A program made the position numbers and the translations under genes. DNA of 64,000 nt. It comes from Streptomyces sp. NBC_00259. GTDB taxonomy: Bacteria > Actinomycetota > Actinomycetes > Streptomycetales > Streptomycetaceae. The notes under the pieces were generated by a model that saw only the letters and a program-made list of their open reading frames with translations, made no database searches and had not been told where the DNA came from. The DNA lies in NCBI RefSeq assembly GCF_036181745.1, contig NZ_CP108080.1:4715501-4779500 (forward strand), given 5' to 3'. This document shows positions 34,643 through 42,752 of this stretch, in pieces (within the stretch, counting starts at the first letter, position 1; every line of letters begins with the position of its first letter).

Positions 34643-34681
34643 CCGGCGGCGGACCGCACAGGGGGAGCGGTCCACCGCCGG
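34643..34681 (-). promoter_or_regulatory. Stable hairpin in the leader of the first NlpC/P60 gene
   Basis: CCGGCGGCGGACCGC and GCGGTCCACCGCCGG form a 15-bp stem with one mismatch and a nine-base loop, about 40-78 bases before the start codon. It lies between a TAGCGT -10-like sequence (34754-34759, minus strand) and the gene, so it would be in the leader RNA. The stem could be an attenuator, an operator or part of an unknown RNA element. Confidence 0.45.
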
Positions 34682-34856
34682 GTCTTTCGGCGGGGGCGAC
34701 CGACTGCCGCCCGGGTACGGGACGGTGGATGGGAGCCGGTCACCTGGTGGAGGACGCTAGACCGCCGGGTTACGGCGAAGTGGCGCCATGACCGTTATTG
34801 GCGCCAGAAGGACCGCCGGGGTTCGCTTTGGGACCGTACGGCTAGGCTCCGGTGCC

Positions 34857-35210
34857 ATGGACGTACTCATCAATGTCTTCGTCGCCCTGCACATCATCGG
34901 TATCGCGTCGCTGCTCGGCGGCTTTCTGACCCAGATGAAGGCCATGGGCGAGGGGACGACCCGCTTCACCCCGGCGATGCTGCACGGTGCGCTGACCATG
35001 CTGGTGACGGGCGTGGCGCTGGTGGGGCTCAACCAGGCGGACGACCAGCCGGTGAACAACCTCAAGATCGGCATCAAGCTGGCCGTGCTCGTCGTGATCC
35101 TGGCACTCGTCTATGTGAAGCGGGACGAGGAGAAGGTGGACAAGGGCATGTTCGCCGCGGTGGGCGGACTGACGCTGGCGAACATCTTCATCGCGACGCT
35201 GTGGACGTGA
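34857..35210 (+). CDS. Small integral membrane protein, four helices
   Basis: A 117-residue protein with about four hydrophobic helices: MDVLINVFVALHIIGIASLL, AMLHGALTMLVTGVALVGL, IGIKLAVLVVILALVYV, and MFAAVGGLTLANIFIATLW. A basic/acidic loop KRDEEKVDKG precedes the last helix. No function is known. ATG at 34857 has no ribosome site, and TAGGCT at 34843-34848 lies 8 bases upstream, so it is probably leaderless; an ATG at 34788 would add an Arg/Gly-rich stretch that does not look like protein. Divergent from the NlpC/P60 gene, as in related genomes. Confidence 0.8.
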   Translation: MDVLINVFVALHIIGIASLLGGFLTQMKAMGEGTTRFTPAMLHGALTMLVTGVALVGLNQADDQPVNNLKIGIKLAVLVVILALVYVKRDEEKVDKGMFAAVGGLTLANIFIATLWT

Positions 35211-35303
35211 CGTGACGGCGCGCAGGTCGACGATCATCGGCGGACCGGTGGAGATCGCCGGGAATGTGCTTCGAGCCGGCTGATGAAGGCCACCGCGAGC
35301 TGA

Positions 35304-36591
35304 TCAGCCCTTGCCTTCCCCGGCAGCTGCTTCTGCGCCGTGACGTGTCAGATCAGCTGTCGAGGGAACGAGTTCGTCGTCGGTGCGGGCCCTGCGGGTG
35401 GGAGAAACGGCCAGCGCGAGTGCCTGGACGACTGCTCCGGACAGTCCGATCCACAGGGCGAAGCGATAACCGACCTGGTCGGCGAGTACGCCGCCAAGTG
35501 GTGCGCCCACCGCTACCATTCCCCAGTTCATCGAGCGGATCGTCGCGTTCATCCGCCCGCGCAGCCGGTCGGGTGTCACCGCCTGCCGGTAGCTCATCTC
35601 CACCGGGCTTTCGATGCCGATGGCCAGGGACACGATGAAGAAGCCGAGCGAAACGGAGACGAGCGCCCACGGTCCCCGCTCGGCCAGGACCAGGGGCAGC
35701 CAGCCGAAGGCGGCGACCAAGCGGAAGGCGATCAGAGTGGCGCCGACGTCCAGCCTTCCGGCCACGCGCCCGGAGAGCGCACCGCCGAGGACCGCGCCGA
35801 CACCCGCGCAGGCATAGGTGCCCCCCAGACCGAATTCCCCGATCCTGAGATCGTGCAGGGCGAAGACCAGGAAGACCGTGCTCACCATGCTGTTGAAAAG
35901 CAGCATCGCGTGCGAGGTCAGGGCCATGGACGCGCCAGCGTGCGATGCCGGTAGACCCAGGCCACCCCCTCACGCAACTCGCTGCCCAGGCTGCGCCGTG
36001 CGCGATCGGGGACGGGGTCGGGCGCCTTCAGCGAGGAGAGGAGCAGGCCGGACATCAGATAGGTGAAGGCGTCCACCAGCACGGCGAGCGGCGCTCCACG
36101 ATTTTGATCAGGACCCCGGCGATCAGCGGGCCTGTCGAGCCGGCCACCGCGCCGGCCTGTTCCACCCGGGCGTAGCCTGCGTTGAGCAGTTCTTTTGGGA
36201 CCAGCTGGGGCACATACGACTGGTTCGCCGCCTCGAACAGCAACGACAGCACCCCGAACGCGAAGACGAACATGCACAGTGCAGGGATGCTGAGCCGACC
36301 CAGCGCACAGAGCACGGGTATCGCACCGAGCAGGACCGCCCTTGCGAGGTCCGTGACGACCATCATCAGCTTGCGCCGGCAGCGGTCCACCACGACCCCG
36401 GCCATGAGACCGAAGAGCAGATACGGAACCCAGCGGGCGGCGTTGACGATGCCGACCTCCGTGGCGGATGCGCTCAGGGCCACGGCGGCGAGGATCTGCA
36501 GGGCCAGCCCGGTGACCTGAGAACCGAAGGCAGACACAGCCGAGGCGGTCCAGAAGCGTACGTACCCAGGAACGTCCACCAGGCGCGGCAT
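35304..36591 (-). pseudogene. Broken MFS exporter gene (two frameshifts)
   Basis: Three consecutive frames together encode one MFS transporter of the EntS/MFS_3 type. Frame 1 starts at ATG 36591 (MPRLVDVPGYVRFW) and runs to about 36097 (GVLIKIVE). Frame 2 continues APLAVLVDAFTYLMSGLLL to about 35925 (WVYRHRTLA). Frame 3 continues ALTSHAMLLFNSMVSTVF to the stop at 35304. Each junction fits the loss of one base. The full product would be about 430 residues with 10-12 helices. An assembly error is possible, but two independent shifts favour real decay. It lies between two NlpC/P60 genes and looks like an accessory insertion. Confidence 0.8.
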
Positions 36592-36673
36592 GACCGGACC
36601 GTACCAGGAAGATCACCGATGGACGATGTCGGACCAGGTCACCCAACGACGGCATCCACCCGCGAGAGCGGAC

Positions 36674-36722
36674 TTCTCATCGCCCTGTCCAACCGGACAA
36701 GCCGCGGACAGAACGATGAGAA
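36674..36722. terminator. Imperfect 17-bp inverted repeat, likely terminator of the second NlpC/P60 gene
   Basis: TTCTCATCGCCCTGTCC (36674-36690) and GGACAGAACGATGAGAA (36706-36722) pair at 15 of 17 positions around a 15-base spacer. It begins 40 bases past the NlpC/P60 stop on the minus strand. It could also be the edge of the inserted MFS segment. Confidence 0.5.
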
Positions 36723-36762
36723 ACGGCCAACTCACATGCGGACCTGCAACCGCGTCCACCGG

Positions 36763-37926
36763 CTACGCGGGGCGGATGCTCCCGTAGATCGGCATGTAGT
36801 AGATCGACTCCTCGCGGACGTTCGCACCCGGCTTCGGGGCGTGGATCATCTTGCCGTCGCCGATGTAGATGCCGACGTGGCTGATGTCGTCGTAGAAGAA
36901 GACCAGGTCCCCGGGGAGCAGGTCCGCCGTCGCCACGCTCTGTCCGGCCTTCACCTGGTCCCAGGTGGTACGGGGCAGATCGACGCCCGCGGCCTTCCAG
37001 GCGGCCTGGGTGAGCCCGGAGCAGTCGAAGGAGCTCGGGCCGGTCGCGCCCCAGACGTACGGCTTGCCGATCTGGGCGCGCGCGAAGGACAGGACCTTCT
37101 CGGCCTTGGCGGCGTACGCGCCGCCGGCGGTGCCGGTGCCCGTGCCGGTGCCGGATCCCGTGTCCGAGCCCGCGCCCGTACCGGAACCGCTCTGCTCCTG
37201 CTGCTCACGCTCCTGGCGCTGCCGCTCGGCCTCGGCCTCCGCTTCCGCCTTGGCTCTCGCCTCGGCCTTGCGACGGGCCTCTTCCTCGCGCTTGCGCTCC
37301 AGTTCCGCGAGCCGCGCCTTCTCCTCGGCGGTCAGCTGCGAGAGCAGCTCACGCGCCTCGGCGAGCTTCGTCTGGACGGTCTGCTTGCTGGTGCGCAGCG
37401 ACTGCTGCGAGGCCGTCAGCGACTCCAGGCTCTTGGTGGCCTGCGCTCGCTGCTTCGCCGCCGCGGCCTGTTCGGCCTCGAACTCGGTGATGGTGCTGCG
37501 CTGCTGCTCGGTCAGCCGGTCCATGAGCTGTGACTGCTCGAAGTAGGCCTGCGGGCTGTCGGCGAAGAGCAGCGCGGCGGTCGGGGTGACCGCGCCGGTG
37601 CGGTACTGCGCGGCCGCGTAGCTGCCGAGAGCGCGGCGGGACTCGTTGAGGGAGTCCGTGCGCTTGGCGACGTCGTCGAGGATCCGGTCCACCGTGCGGC
37701 GCTGCTTCGCGGTGGACTCCTTGGCCCTGTTGTACTCCTGGGTCGCGGAACCCGCCTGCCGGTAGAGGTCGTCGACCTTCTTCTGGACCTCGTCGATGCT
37801 GGGCTTCGGGTCGGCTGTCGCGCTCTGTGCCGAGAGGAGCGAGACGCTCGCTATGGCGGCCGTCGTCAACCCGACGGCGGGGGAGTTGGTGCGTGTACGG
37901 CTGCGCGGCTTGCGGTGCGACGCCAA
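36763..37926 (-). CDS. Secreted NlpC/P60 peptidoglycan endopeptidase under c-di-AMP riboswitch
   Basis: A 387-residue exported wall hydrolase, paralogue of the gene at 33542-34603. Signal peptide about 1-39; a long coiled coil (about 45-255) rich in Glu/Lys/Ala; a Gly/Ser/Thr linker with GTGTGTG; then NlpC/P60 (about 275-385) with FDCSGLTQAAW, SHVGIYIGDG and MIHAP. I chose the TTG at 37926: AAGGAG lies 9 bases upstream, and the product begins LASHRKPR, matching VAAHRKPR of the paralogue. The ATG at 37935 touches AAGGAG and cannot use it. The leader contains a ydaO-type riboswitch and a promoter further up. Confidence 0.92.
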   Translation of the reverse strand: MASHRKPRSRTRTNSPAVGLTTAAIASVSLLSAQSATADPKPSIDEVQKKVDDLYRQAGSATQEYNRAKESTAKQRRTVDRILDDVAKRTDSLNESRRALGSYAAAQYRTGAVTPTAALLFADSPQAYFEQSQLMDRLTEQQRSTITEFEAEQAAAAKQRAQATKSLESLTASQQSLRTSKQTVQTKLAEARELLSQLTAEEKARLAELERKREEEARRKAEARAKAEAEAEAERQRQEREQQEQSGSGTGAGSDTGSGTGTGTGTAGGAYAAKAEKVLSFARAQIGKPYVWGATGPSSFDCSGLTQAAWKAAGVDLPRTTWDQVKAGQSVATADLLPGDLVFFYDDISHVGIYIGDGKMIHAPKPGANVREESIYYMPIYGSIRPA

Positions 37927-37950
37927 GGCCGGCATCTCCTTCCGTGGACC

Positions 37951-38108
37951 GCCTACCGGGTTAGCTGTCGGGTTCGGACGGAACGGAAGGCTGTCCTACG
38001 GGCCGAGAGAAACGCGGCCCGATTCACCCCAGTTATGCACAAATGGTGGGTCCCCGGTTCCGAACTCCCGCGAGGGAAGCACGGATTCGGCGTGGCGACC
38101 CGGTTGGC
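37951..38108 (-). ncRNA. ydaO/yuaA-type cyclic di-AMP riboswitch
   Basis: On the minus strand the leader has the hallmarks of the ydaO class in order: CCGAATCCGTG, then GGGGACCCACC, GGGGTGAATC, and CCGAACCCGACAGCTAACC. The closing helix P1 pairs GCCAACCGGG (38099-38108) with CCCGGTAGGC (37951-37960), with one mismatch. The class binds c-di-AMP and usually turns expression off; in Streptomyces such elements precede cell-wall hydrolases such as rpfA. The start codon is 24 bases downstream. No separate terminator stem is obvious, so the output step is uncertain. Confidence 0.9.
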
Positions 38109-38146
38109 GTGGTTCGCCGATGGGGGTACGGGCTGCCTGGGCGAGC

Positions 38147-38176
38147 ACGCTAGCCAAAGTGTGGTGCTGCTGTGAA
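38147..38176 (-). promoter_or_regulatory. Promoter of the riboswitch-controlled NlpC/P60 gene
   Basis: TTCACA (38171-38176) and TAGCGT (38147-38152) on the minus strand are 18 bases apart, fitting a principal-sigma promoter. The start point would be near 38140, about 30 bases before the aptamer. The other NlpC/P60 gene also has TAGCGT at a similar place. Confidence 0.55.
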
Positions 38177-38310
38177 GGCGGATGTTCGATATGCCCGATA
38201 CATTTTCGTTACCTTAGCGCTGTGTGCTCCGATGTGACCGTGTGTGTTCGTGGCGAGTGTGGTGAAGGCGGCGGCGGGCTGTCAGTGGAGCGGCCTAGAC
38301 TCGTAGAGCG

Positions 38311-40758
38311 ATGAGCAGCCTCTTTGACGACAGCTTCCTGGCGGACCTCCAGCGCACCTCGGCCTCGGAGGGGCCCCCGCCCCCCGAGCACGACGAGCAC
38401 GCGCCCCACGAGGAGGTCCCGCACGACCTCTTCGAGGGCACGTTCGACGTGCCTCCGTCCGGGGGCGCGTACTACAGAGACGGCGCTCCGCGCCCCGTCG
38501 TGGACCCGGCTGCGCTGCTCGAAGGGCTGAACGAGCAGCAGCGCGCCGCCGTCGTGCACACGGGCTCGCCGCTGCTCATCGTGGCCGGCGCGGGCTCCGG
38601 CAAGACCCGGGTGCTGACCCACCGGATCGCCCATCTGCTGGCGACCCGCAATGTCCACCCCGGCCAGATACTGGCGATCACGTTCACGAACAAGGCCGCG
38701 GGCGAGATGAAGGAGCGCGTCGAGCATCTCGTCGGCCCGCGCGCCAACGCCATGTGGGTCTCCACCTTCCACAGCGCCTGCGTGCGCATCCTGCGCCGCG
38801 AGAGCAAGAAGCTCGGCTTCACGTCGTCGTTCTCGATCTACGACGCCGCCGACTCCAAGCGGCTCATGGCCCTGGTCTGCCGTGATCTCGACCTGGACCC
38901 GAAGAAGTTCCCGCCGAAGTCCTTCAGCGCCAAGGTCTCGAACCTGAAGAACGAGCTGATCGACGAGGAGACCTTCGCCGACCAGGCCGCCGACGGTTTC
39001 GAGAAGTCGCTCGCCGAGGCCTACCGGATGTACCAGTCGCGGCTGCGCGAGGCCAACGCGCTGGACTTCGACGACATCATCATGACCACGGTCCATCTGC
39101 TCCAGGCGTTCCCGGACGTCGCCGAGCACTACCGGCGCCGCTTCCGCCACGTCCTGGTCGACGAGTACCAGGACACCAACCACGCCCAGTACACGCTGGT
39201 GCGCGAGCTGGTGGGGGAGGGGTACGAGGACCTGGCCCCGGCCGAGCTGTGCGTCGTCGGCGACGCCGACCAGTCGATCTACGCCTTCCGCGGCGCCACG
39301 ATCCGCAACATCCTCCAGTTCGAGGAGGACTACCCGGACGCGACCACGATCCTGCTCGAGCAGAACTACCGCTCGACCCAGACCATCCTCTCCGCCGCCA
39401 ACGCCGTCATCGAGCGCAACGAGAGCCGCCGTCCCAAGAACCTGTGGACGAATGCCGGTGCCGGAGCGCAGATCGCCGGCTATGTCGCGGACACCGAGCA
39501 CGACGAGGCGCAGTTCGTCGCCGACGAGATCGACCGGCTGACGGACGCGGGCGAGGCCAAGGCCGGCGATGTCGCCGTCTTCTACCGGACGAACGCCCAG
39601 TCCCGTGTCTTCGAAGAGATCTTCATCCGCGTCGGCCTGCCCTACAAGGTCGTCGGCGGCGTGCGCTTCTACGAGCGCAAGGAGGTCCGGGACGTCCTGG
39701 CGTATCTGCGGGTCCTCGCCAACCCCGAGGACAACGTCCCGCTGCGCCGCATCCTCAACGTCCCGAAACGCGGCATCGGTGATCGCGCGGAGGCGATGAT
39801 CGACGCGCTGGCGCTCAGGGAGAAGATCACGTTCCCGCAGGCGCTGCGCCGCGTGGACGAGGCGTACGGCATGGCGGCCCGCTCCGCCAACGCCGTGAAG
39901 CGCTTCAACACGCTGATGGAGGAGCTGCGCACGATCGTCGAATCGGGTGCGGGCCCCGCCGTCGTGCTGGAAGCCGTGCTGGAGCGGACCGGCTATCTGG
40001 CCGAGCTGCAGGCGTCGACCGACCCGCAGGACGAGACGCGCATCGAGAACCTGCAGGAGCTCGCGGCGGTGGCCCTCGAGTTCGAGCAGGAGCGCGGGGC
40101 GGAGGAAGGCGCAGGCACGCTCGCCGAGTTCCTGGAGCAGGTCGCCCTCGTCGCCGACTCCGACCAGATCCCCGACGAGGACGAGGAGGGGACGGGCGTC
40201 ATCACGCTGATGACGCTGCACACGGCCAAGGGCCTGGAGTTCCCCGTGGTGTTCCTCACCGGCATGGAGGACGGCGTCTTCCCGCACATGCGGGCGCTCG
40301 GCCAGACCAAGGAGCTGGAGGAGGAGCGTCGGCTGGCGTATGTGGGCATCACCCGCGCCCGCGAGCGGCTCTATCTGACGCGGTCCTCGATGCGGAGCGC
40401 CTGGGGTCAGCCGGCGTACAACCCGCCGTCGCGGTTCCTGGAGGAGATCCCGGACGCGCACATGCAGTGGAAGCGGACGGGCCCGATGGCTGCGCCCGCA
40501 GGGCCGACGTCCGGCATCACTTCCTCGCTGTCGTCGTCCCGCGCACGCTCCGGGCCCTCGGGCTTCGCGACGCGGCGCGCGACGGACAAGCCGGTGATCG
40601 CGCTGGCGGTCGGCGACCGGGTCACGCACGACCAGTTCGGGCTGGGGACCGTCATGGCGGTGACGGGCACGGGCGGGGACGCCCAGGCGACGATCGACTT
40701 CGGGGACGAGAAGCCGAAGCGGCTGCTGCTGCGGTACGCGCCGGTGGAGAAGCTCTGA
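38311..40758 (+). CDS. pcrA: ATP-dependent DNA helicase PcrA/UvrD
   Basis: An 815-residue superfamily 1A 3'-5' helicase for repair and replication-fork processing. An acidic tail (1-60) precedes LNEQQRAAVVHTGSPLLIVAG with the Walker A GAGSGKT at 93-99. Then come AITFTNKAAGEMKERV (Ia), VLVDEYQDTN (II), GDADQSIYAFRGA (III), LEQNYRS (IV), TLHTAKGLEFP (V) and VGITRARERLYL (VI). The C-terminus (about 765-815: VGDRVTHDQFGLGTVMAV) is the Tudor-like domain that binds RNA polymerase in PcrA. Complete. The ATG has no strong ribosome site; TAGACT ends 9 bases upstream, so it may be leaderless. Confidence 0.96.
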   Translation: MSSLFDDSFLADLQRTSASEGPPPPEHDEHAPHEEVPHDLFEGTFDVPPSGGAYYRDGAPRPVVDPAALLEGLNEQQRAAVVHTGSPLLIVAGAGSGKTRVLTHRIAHLLATRNVHPGQILAITFTNKAAGEMKERVEHLVGPRANAMWVSTFHSACVRILRRESKKLGFTSSFSIYDAADSKRLMALVCRDLDLDPKKFPPKSFSAKVSNLKNELIDEETFADQAADGFEKSLAEAYRMYQSRLREANALDFDDIIMTTVHLLQAFPDVAEHYRRRFRHVLVDEYQDTNHAQYTLVRELVGEGYEDLAPAELCVVGDADQSIYAFRGATIRNILQFEEDYPDATTILLEQNYRSTQTILSAANAVIERNESRRPKNLWTNAGAGAQIAGYVADTEHDEAQFVADEIDRLTDAGEAKAGDVAVFYRTNAQSRVFEEIFIRVGLPYKVVGGVRFYERKEVRDVLAYLRVLANPEDNVPLRRILNVPKRGIGDRAEAMIDALALREKITFPQALRRVDEAYGMAARSANAVKRFNTLMEELRTIVESGAGPAVVLEAVLERTGYLAELQASTDPQDETRIENLQELAAVALEFEQERGAEEGAGTLAEFLEQVALVADSDQIPDEDEEGTGVITLMTLHTAKGLEFPVVFLTGMEDGVFPHMRALGQTKELEEERRLAYVGITRARERLYLTRSSMRSAWGQPAYNPPSRFLEEIPDAHMQWKRTGPMAAPAGPTSGITSSLSSSRARSGPSGFATRRATDKPVIALAVGDRVTHDQFGLGTVMAVTGTGGDAQATIDFGDEKPKRLLLRYAPVEKL

Positions 40759-40856
40759 GGCCGTGAGGCCGTGAGCCCTGAGCCCTGAGGCCGTGAGGCC
40801 GTGAGGCTGCGAAGTCGTGAGGTCCTGAGGCCGTGAAGTCGTGAAGCCGTAGGGAG
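40759..40856. repeat. Degenerate GCCGTGAG-type short repeats after pcrA
   Basis: About 98 bases made of variants of an 8-10 base unit: GGCCGTGAG, CCCTGAG, GTCGTGAG, GCCGTGAAG. At least nine units are visible. They start immediately after the pcrA stop and resemble slippage-prone DNA rather than a coding region. No terminator stem is evident. Confidence 0.65.
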
Positions 40857-40970
40857 TGTGAGGCGCTCGGCCGTCCTGGGCCGGGCGCCGGACGAAGGGC
40901 GCCGGACGACGGCAGGCGAGCGGACGGCAGGCAGGGTCCTGCCCGGGCGGCTGATCCGGGTGCCGCAGGA

Positions 40971-42542
40971 CTACGTGGGGTTGAGACCGTGGCTGCGCAG
41001 CCACGACAGCGGATCGATCGCCGACCCGCCACCCGGCCGGACCTCGAAGTGCAGGTGCGGACCGGTGGAGTTGCCCGAGTTGCCCGAGTATGCGATGGTC
41101 TCGCCGGCCTTGACCGTACCCGAACGGATCTTGGTGCTGCTCAGGTGGCAGTACCAGGTCTCCGTCCCGTCCGCGGCGGTGACGATGGCCATGTTGCCGT
41201 ACGCGCTGTTCCACTGGGTGCGTACCGTGCCGTCGGTCGCGGCCAGCACCGGCGTTCCGTAGGAGACCGGGAAGTCGATGCCGGTGTGCATGGACATCCA
41301 GTTGACGCCGGCCTGGCCGTAGTACGCGCTGAGCCCGTGCTCGGCGACCGGCAGGGCGAACTTGGGGCGCAACGCCTCGCGGCGTGCGGCCTCTTCCTCG
41401 CGCTTCTTGCGCTCGGCCGCCTGGCGCGCCTTGAGGTCGATACGTTCCTGGGTGCGGCTGGCGCGGTCGCCGAAGTCGCGGGCGTCGGCGCTGAGCGCGG
41501 CGAGCTGGGTGTCGAGCTTGCTGTTCGCGGCGACGGGCTTCACGGACGCCGGATCGGCGGCGGTGACCGCGGTGTTGTCGTCCTTCGTCTCCTCGCTGCC
41601 GGTCAGTCCGCTGACCGAGGCCGCCGCCACACCGGCAACGCCCATCACGCAGACGGAAGGCACCGCGACGGTCAGGAGTGCGGAACGCTTGGCGGGAGTA
41701 CGGCGGCGGCCGCCGCGGCCGCCGGACCGGCGCACGGGGCGGGCGGAGGCGGCGGAGCGGGTGACGGCGGGCGTGACGTCCGTGTCGGTGTCCGTGTCGG
41801 CGGCCGGCTCGTCGTCGTACGCGGACTCCGCCGTTCCCGTCTCGGACCCGGGGTCGGCTTCCTGCTCGTACTCGTACTCGTACTCCACCGCATGTTCAGG
41901 CTCGGTGTCGGTGTCGAGCGGTGCGTCGAGGGGCACTTCGAGCGGGGCGTCGTACTCGGCCGTGGGCGAGAACTGTTCCGGGACGAAGGCCTCGCCGAGA
42001 TCCTGGTGCTCTTCGTACGCCGCATACTCGGTGTGTTCGGAGTGCACCGTGTGCTCGGTGTACTGCGGATAGGCGGTGGCCGTCGCGTCCGCGCCCGTGT
42101 TCCAGGCGGTGGCGTCGTAGGCGCCCGTCTCGTACGACGTGGCCGCGCCGTAGCCCGGCGCCGTCCACTGGCCGGTCGTGTCGTAGGCGAAGGTCGCCGC
42201 GGCGGTCTCGAACTGCTCCGTGGCGAACTGCCCCGACTGGTTCCAGGCGTTGGCGTCCCACTGGCCGGTGGTGTCGTACTGCGTCGCGTCGTACTGCGCC
42301 GCGTCGAGCGGTGTCGCGTCGTACTGCTGCGGGTACGCCTGCTGGTGTGTCTGCGCGCCGTAGGCGTCGTAACCGGCCGCGGCACCCGTGTTCCACTGCG
42401 TGGCGTCGTACTGTCCGCTGTGTCCGTCGTGCCCGACATGTCCCGTCTCGTAACTGCCCGGCATGGCGCCGAAGAGCGGGTCGGTGTCGAAGCTGCCGGT
42501 GGCGTACGCGTCGTACCCGGCGTGGGGGTGCTGGTCGTTCAC
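40971..42542 (-). CDS. M23-family peptidase (LytM type) with a Tyr/Asp-rich repetitive cytoplasmic tail
   Basis: A 523-residue membrane-anchored peptidase. Residues 1-180 are low-complexity, rich in Tyr, Asp, Ala, Thr, Gln and Trp, with repeats such as QYDATQWNTG and YDTTGQWDANAWN. An acidic stretch and a basic Arg/Gly patch precede one membrane helix (about 285-310). A short coiled coil leads to the LytM domain with zinc ligands H419, D423 and H498, and the catalytic H496 (HTGIDFP, GPHLHFE). The active site is therefore outside. GTG at 42542 (VNDQHPHAG) follows a GAGAGAGAAG sequence. The long cytoplasmic tail is unusual for this family. Confidence 0.88.
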   Translation of the reverse strand: MNDQHPHAGYDAYATGSFDTDPLFGAMPGSYETGHVGHDGHSGQYDATQWNTGAAAGYDAYGAQTHQQAYPQQYDATPLDAAQYDATQYDTTGQWDANAWNQSGQFATEQFETAAATFAYDTTGQWTAPGYGAATSYETGAYDATAWNTGADATATAYPQYTEHTVHSEHTEYAAYEEHQDLGEAFVPEQFSPTAEYDAPLEVPLDAPLDTDTEPEHAVEYEYEYEQEADPGSETGTAESAYDDEPAADTDTDTDVTPAVTRSAASARPVRRSGGRGGRRRTPAKRSALLTVAVPSVCVMGVAGVAAASVSGLTGSEETKDDNTAVTAADPASVKPVAANSKLDTQLAALSADARDFGDRASRTQERIDLKARQAAERKKREEEAARREALRPKFALPVAEHGLSAYYGQAGVNWMSMHTGIDFPVSYGTPVLAATDGTVRTQWNSAYGNMAIVTAADGTETWYCHLSSTKIRSGTVKAGETIAYSGNSGNSTGPHLHFEVRPGGGSAIDPLSWLRSHGLNPT

Positions 42543-42624
42543 CAACTTCTCTCTCGCCTCGGCAGCAGGACCAGGGTCTGGGGTCACCCCGCGGCGGGGG
42601 TCCCAGGGGCAACGCAGTGGCGCG

Positions 42625-42654
42625 ACTGTACCCGGCGGTATGCGACGCCGACAA
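42625..42654 (-). promoter_or_regulatory. Promoter of the M23 peptidase gene
   Basis: TTGTCG (42649-42654) and TACAGT (42625-42630) on the minus strand, 18 bases apart, fit a principal-sigma promoter, giving a leader of about 75 bases. The region 42543-42752 holds nothing else recognisable. Confidence 0.5.
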
Positions 42655-42752
42655 TCTTCGGCAGGTTTTGGGTCAGCGGGAAACGGGCATTCGGCCGTGT
42701 TTCGGCGAACTGCGGGCAGAGCTTTGGCTTTACGTTCGACTGTTGTTCGACC

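Noticed and set aside
34788-34856. Upstream ATG for the small membrane protein at 34857
   Set aside because: The added residues are Arg/Gly-rich, and a -10-like TAGGCT at 34843 would fall inside the gene; ATG 34857 fits the first helix.
36592-36762. Small plus-strand frame beginning MDDVGPGHPTT between the broken MFS gene and NlpC/P60
   Set aside because: No motif or ribosome site; it covers the inverted repeat, which is better explained as a terminator.
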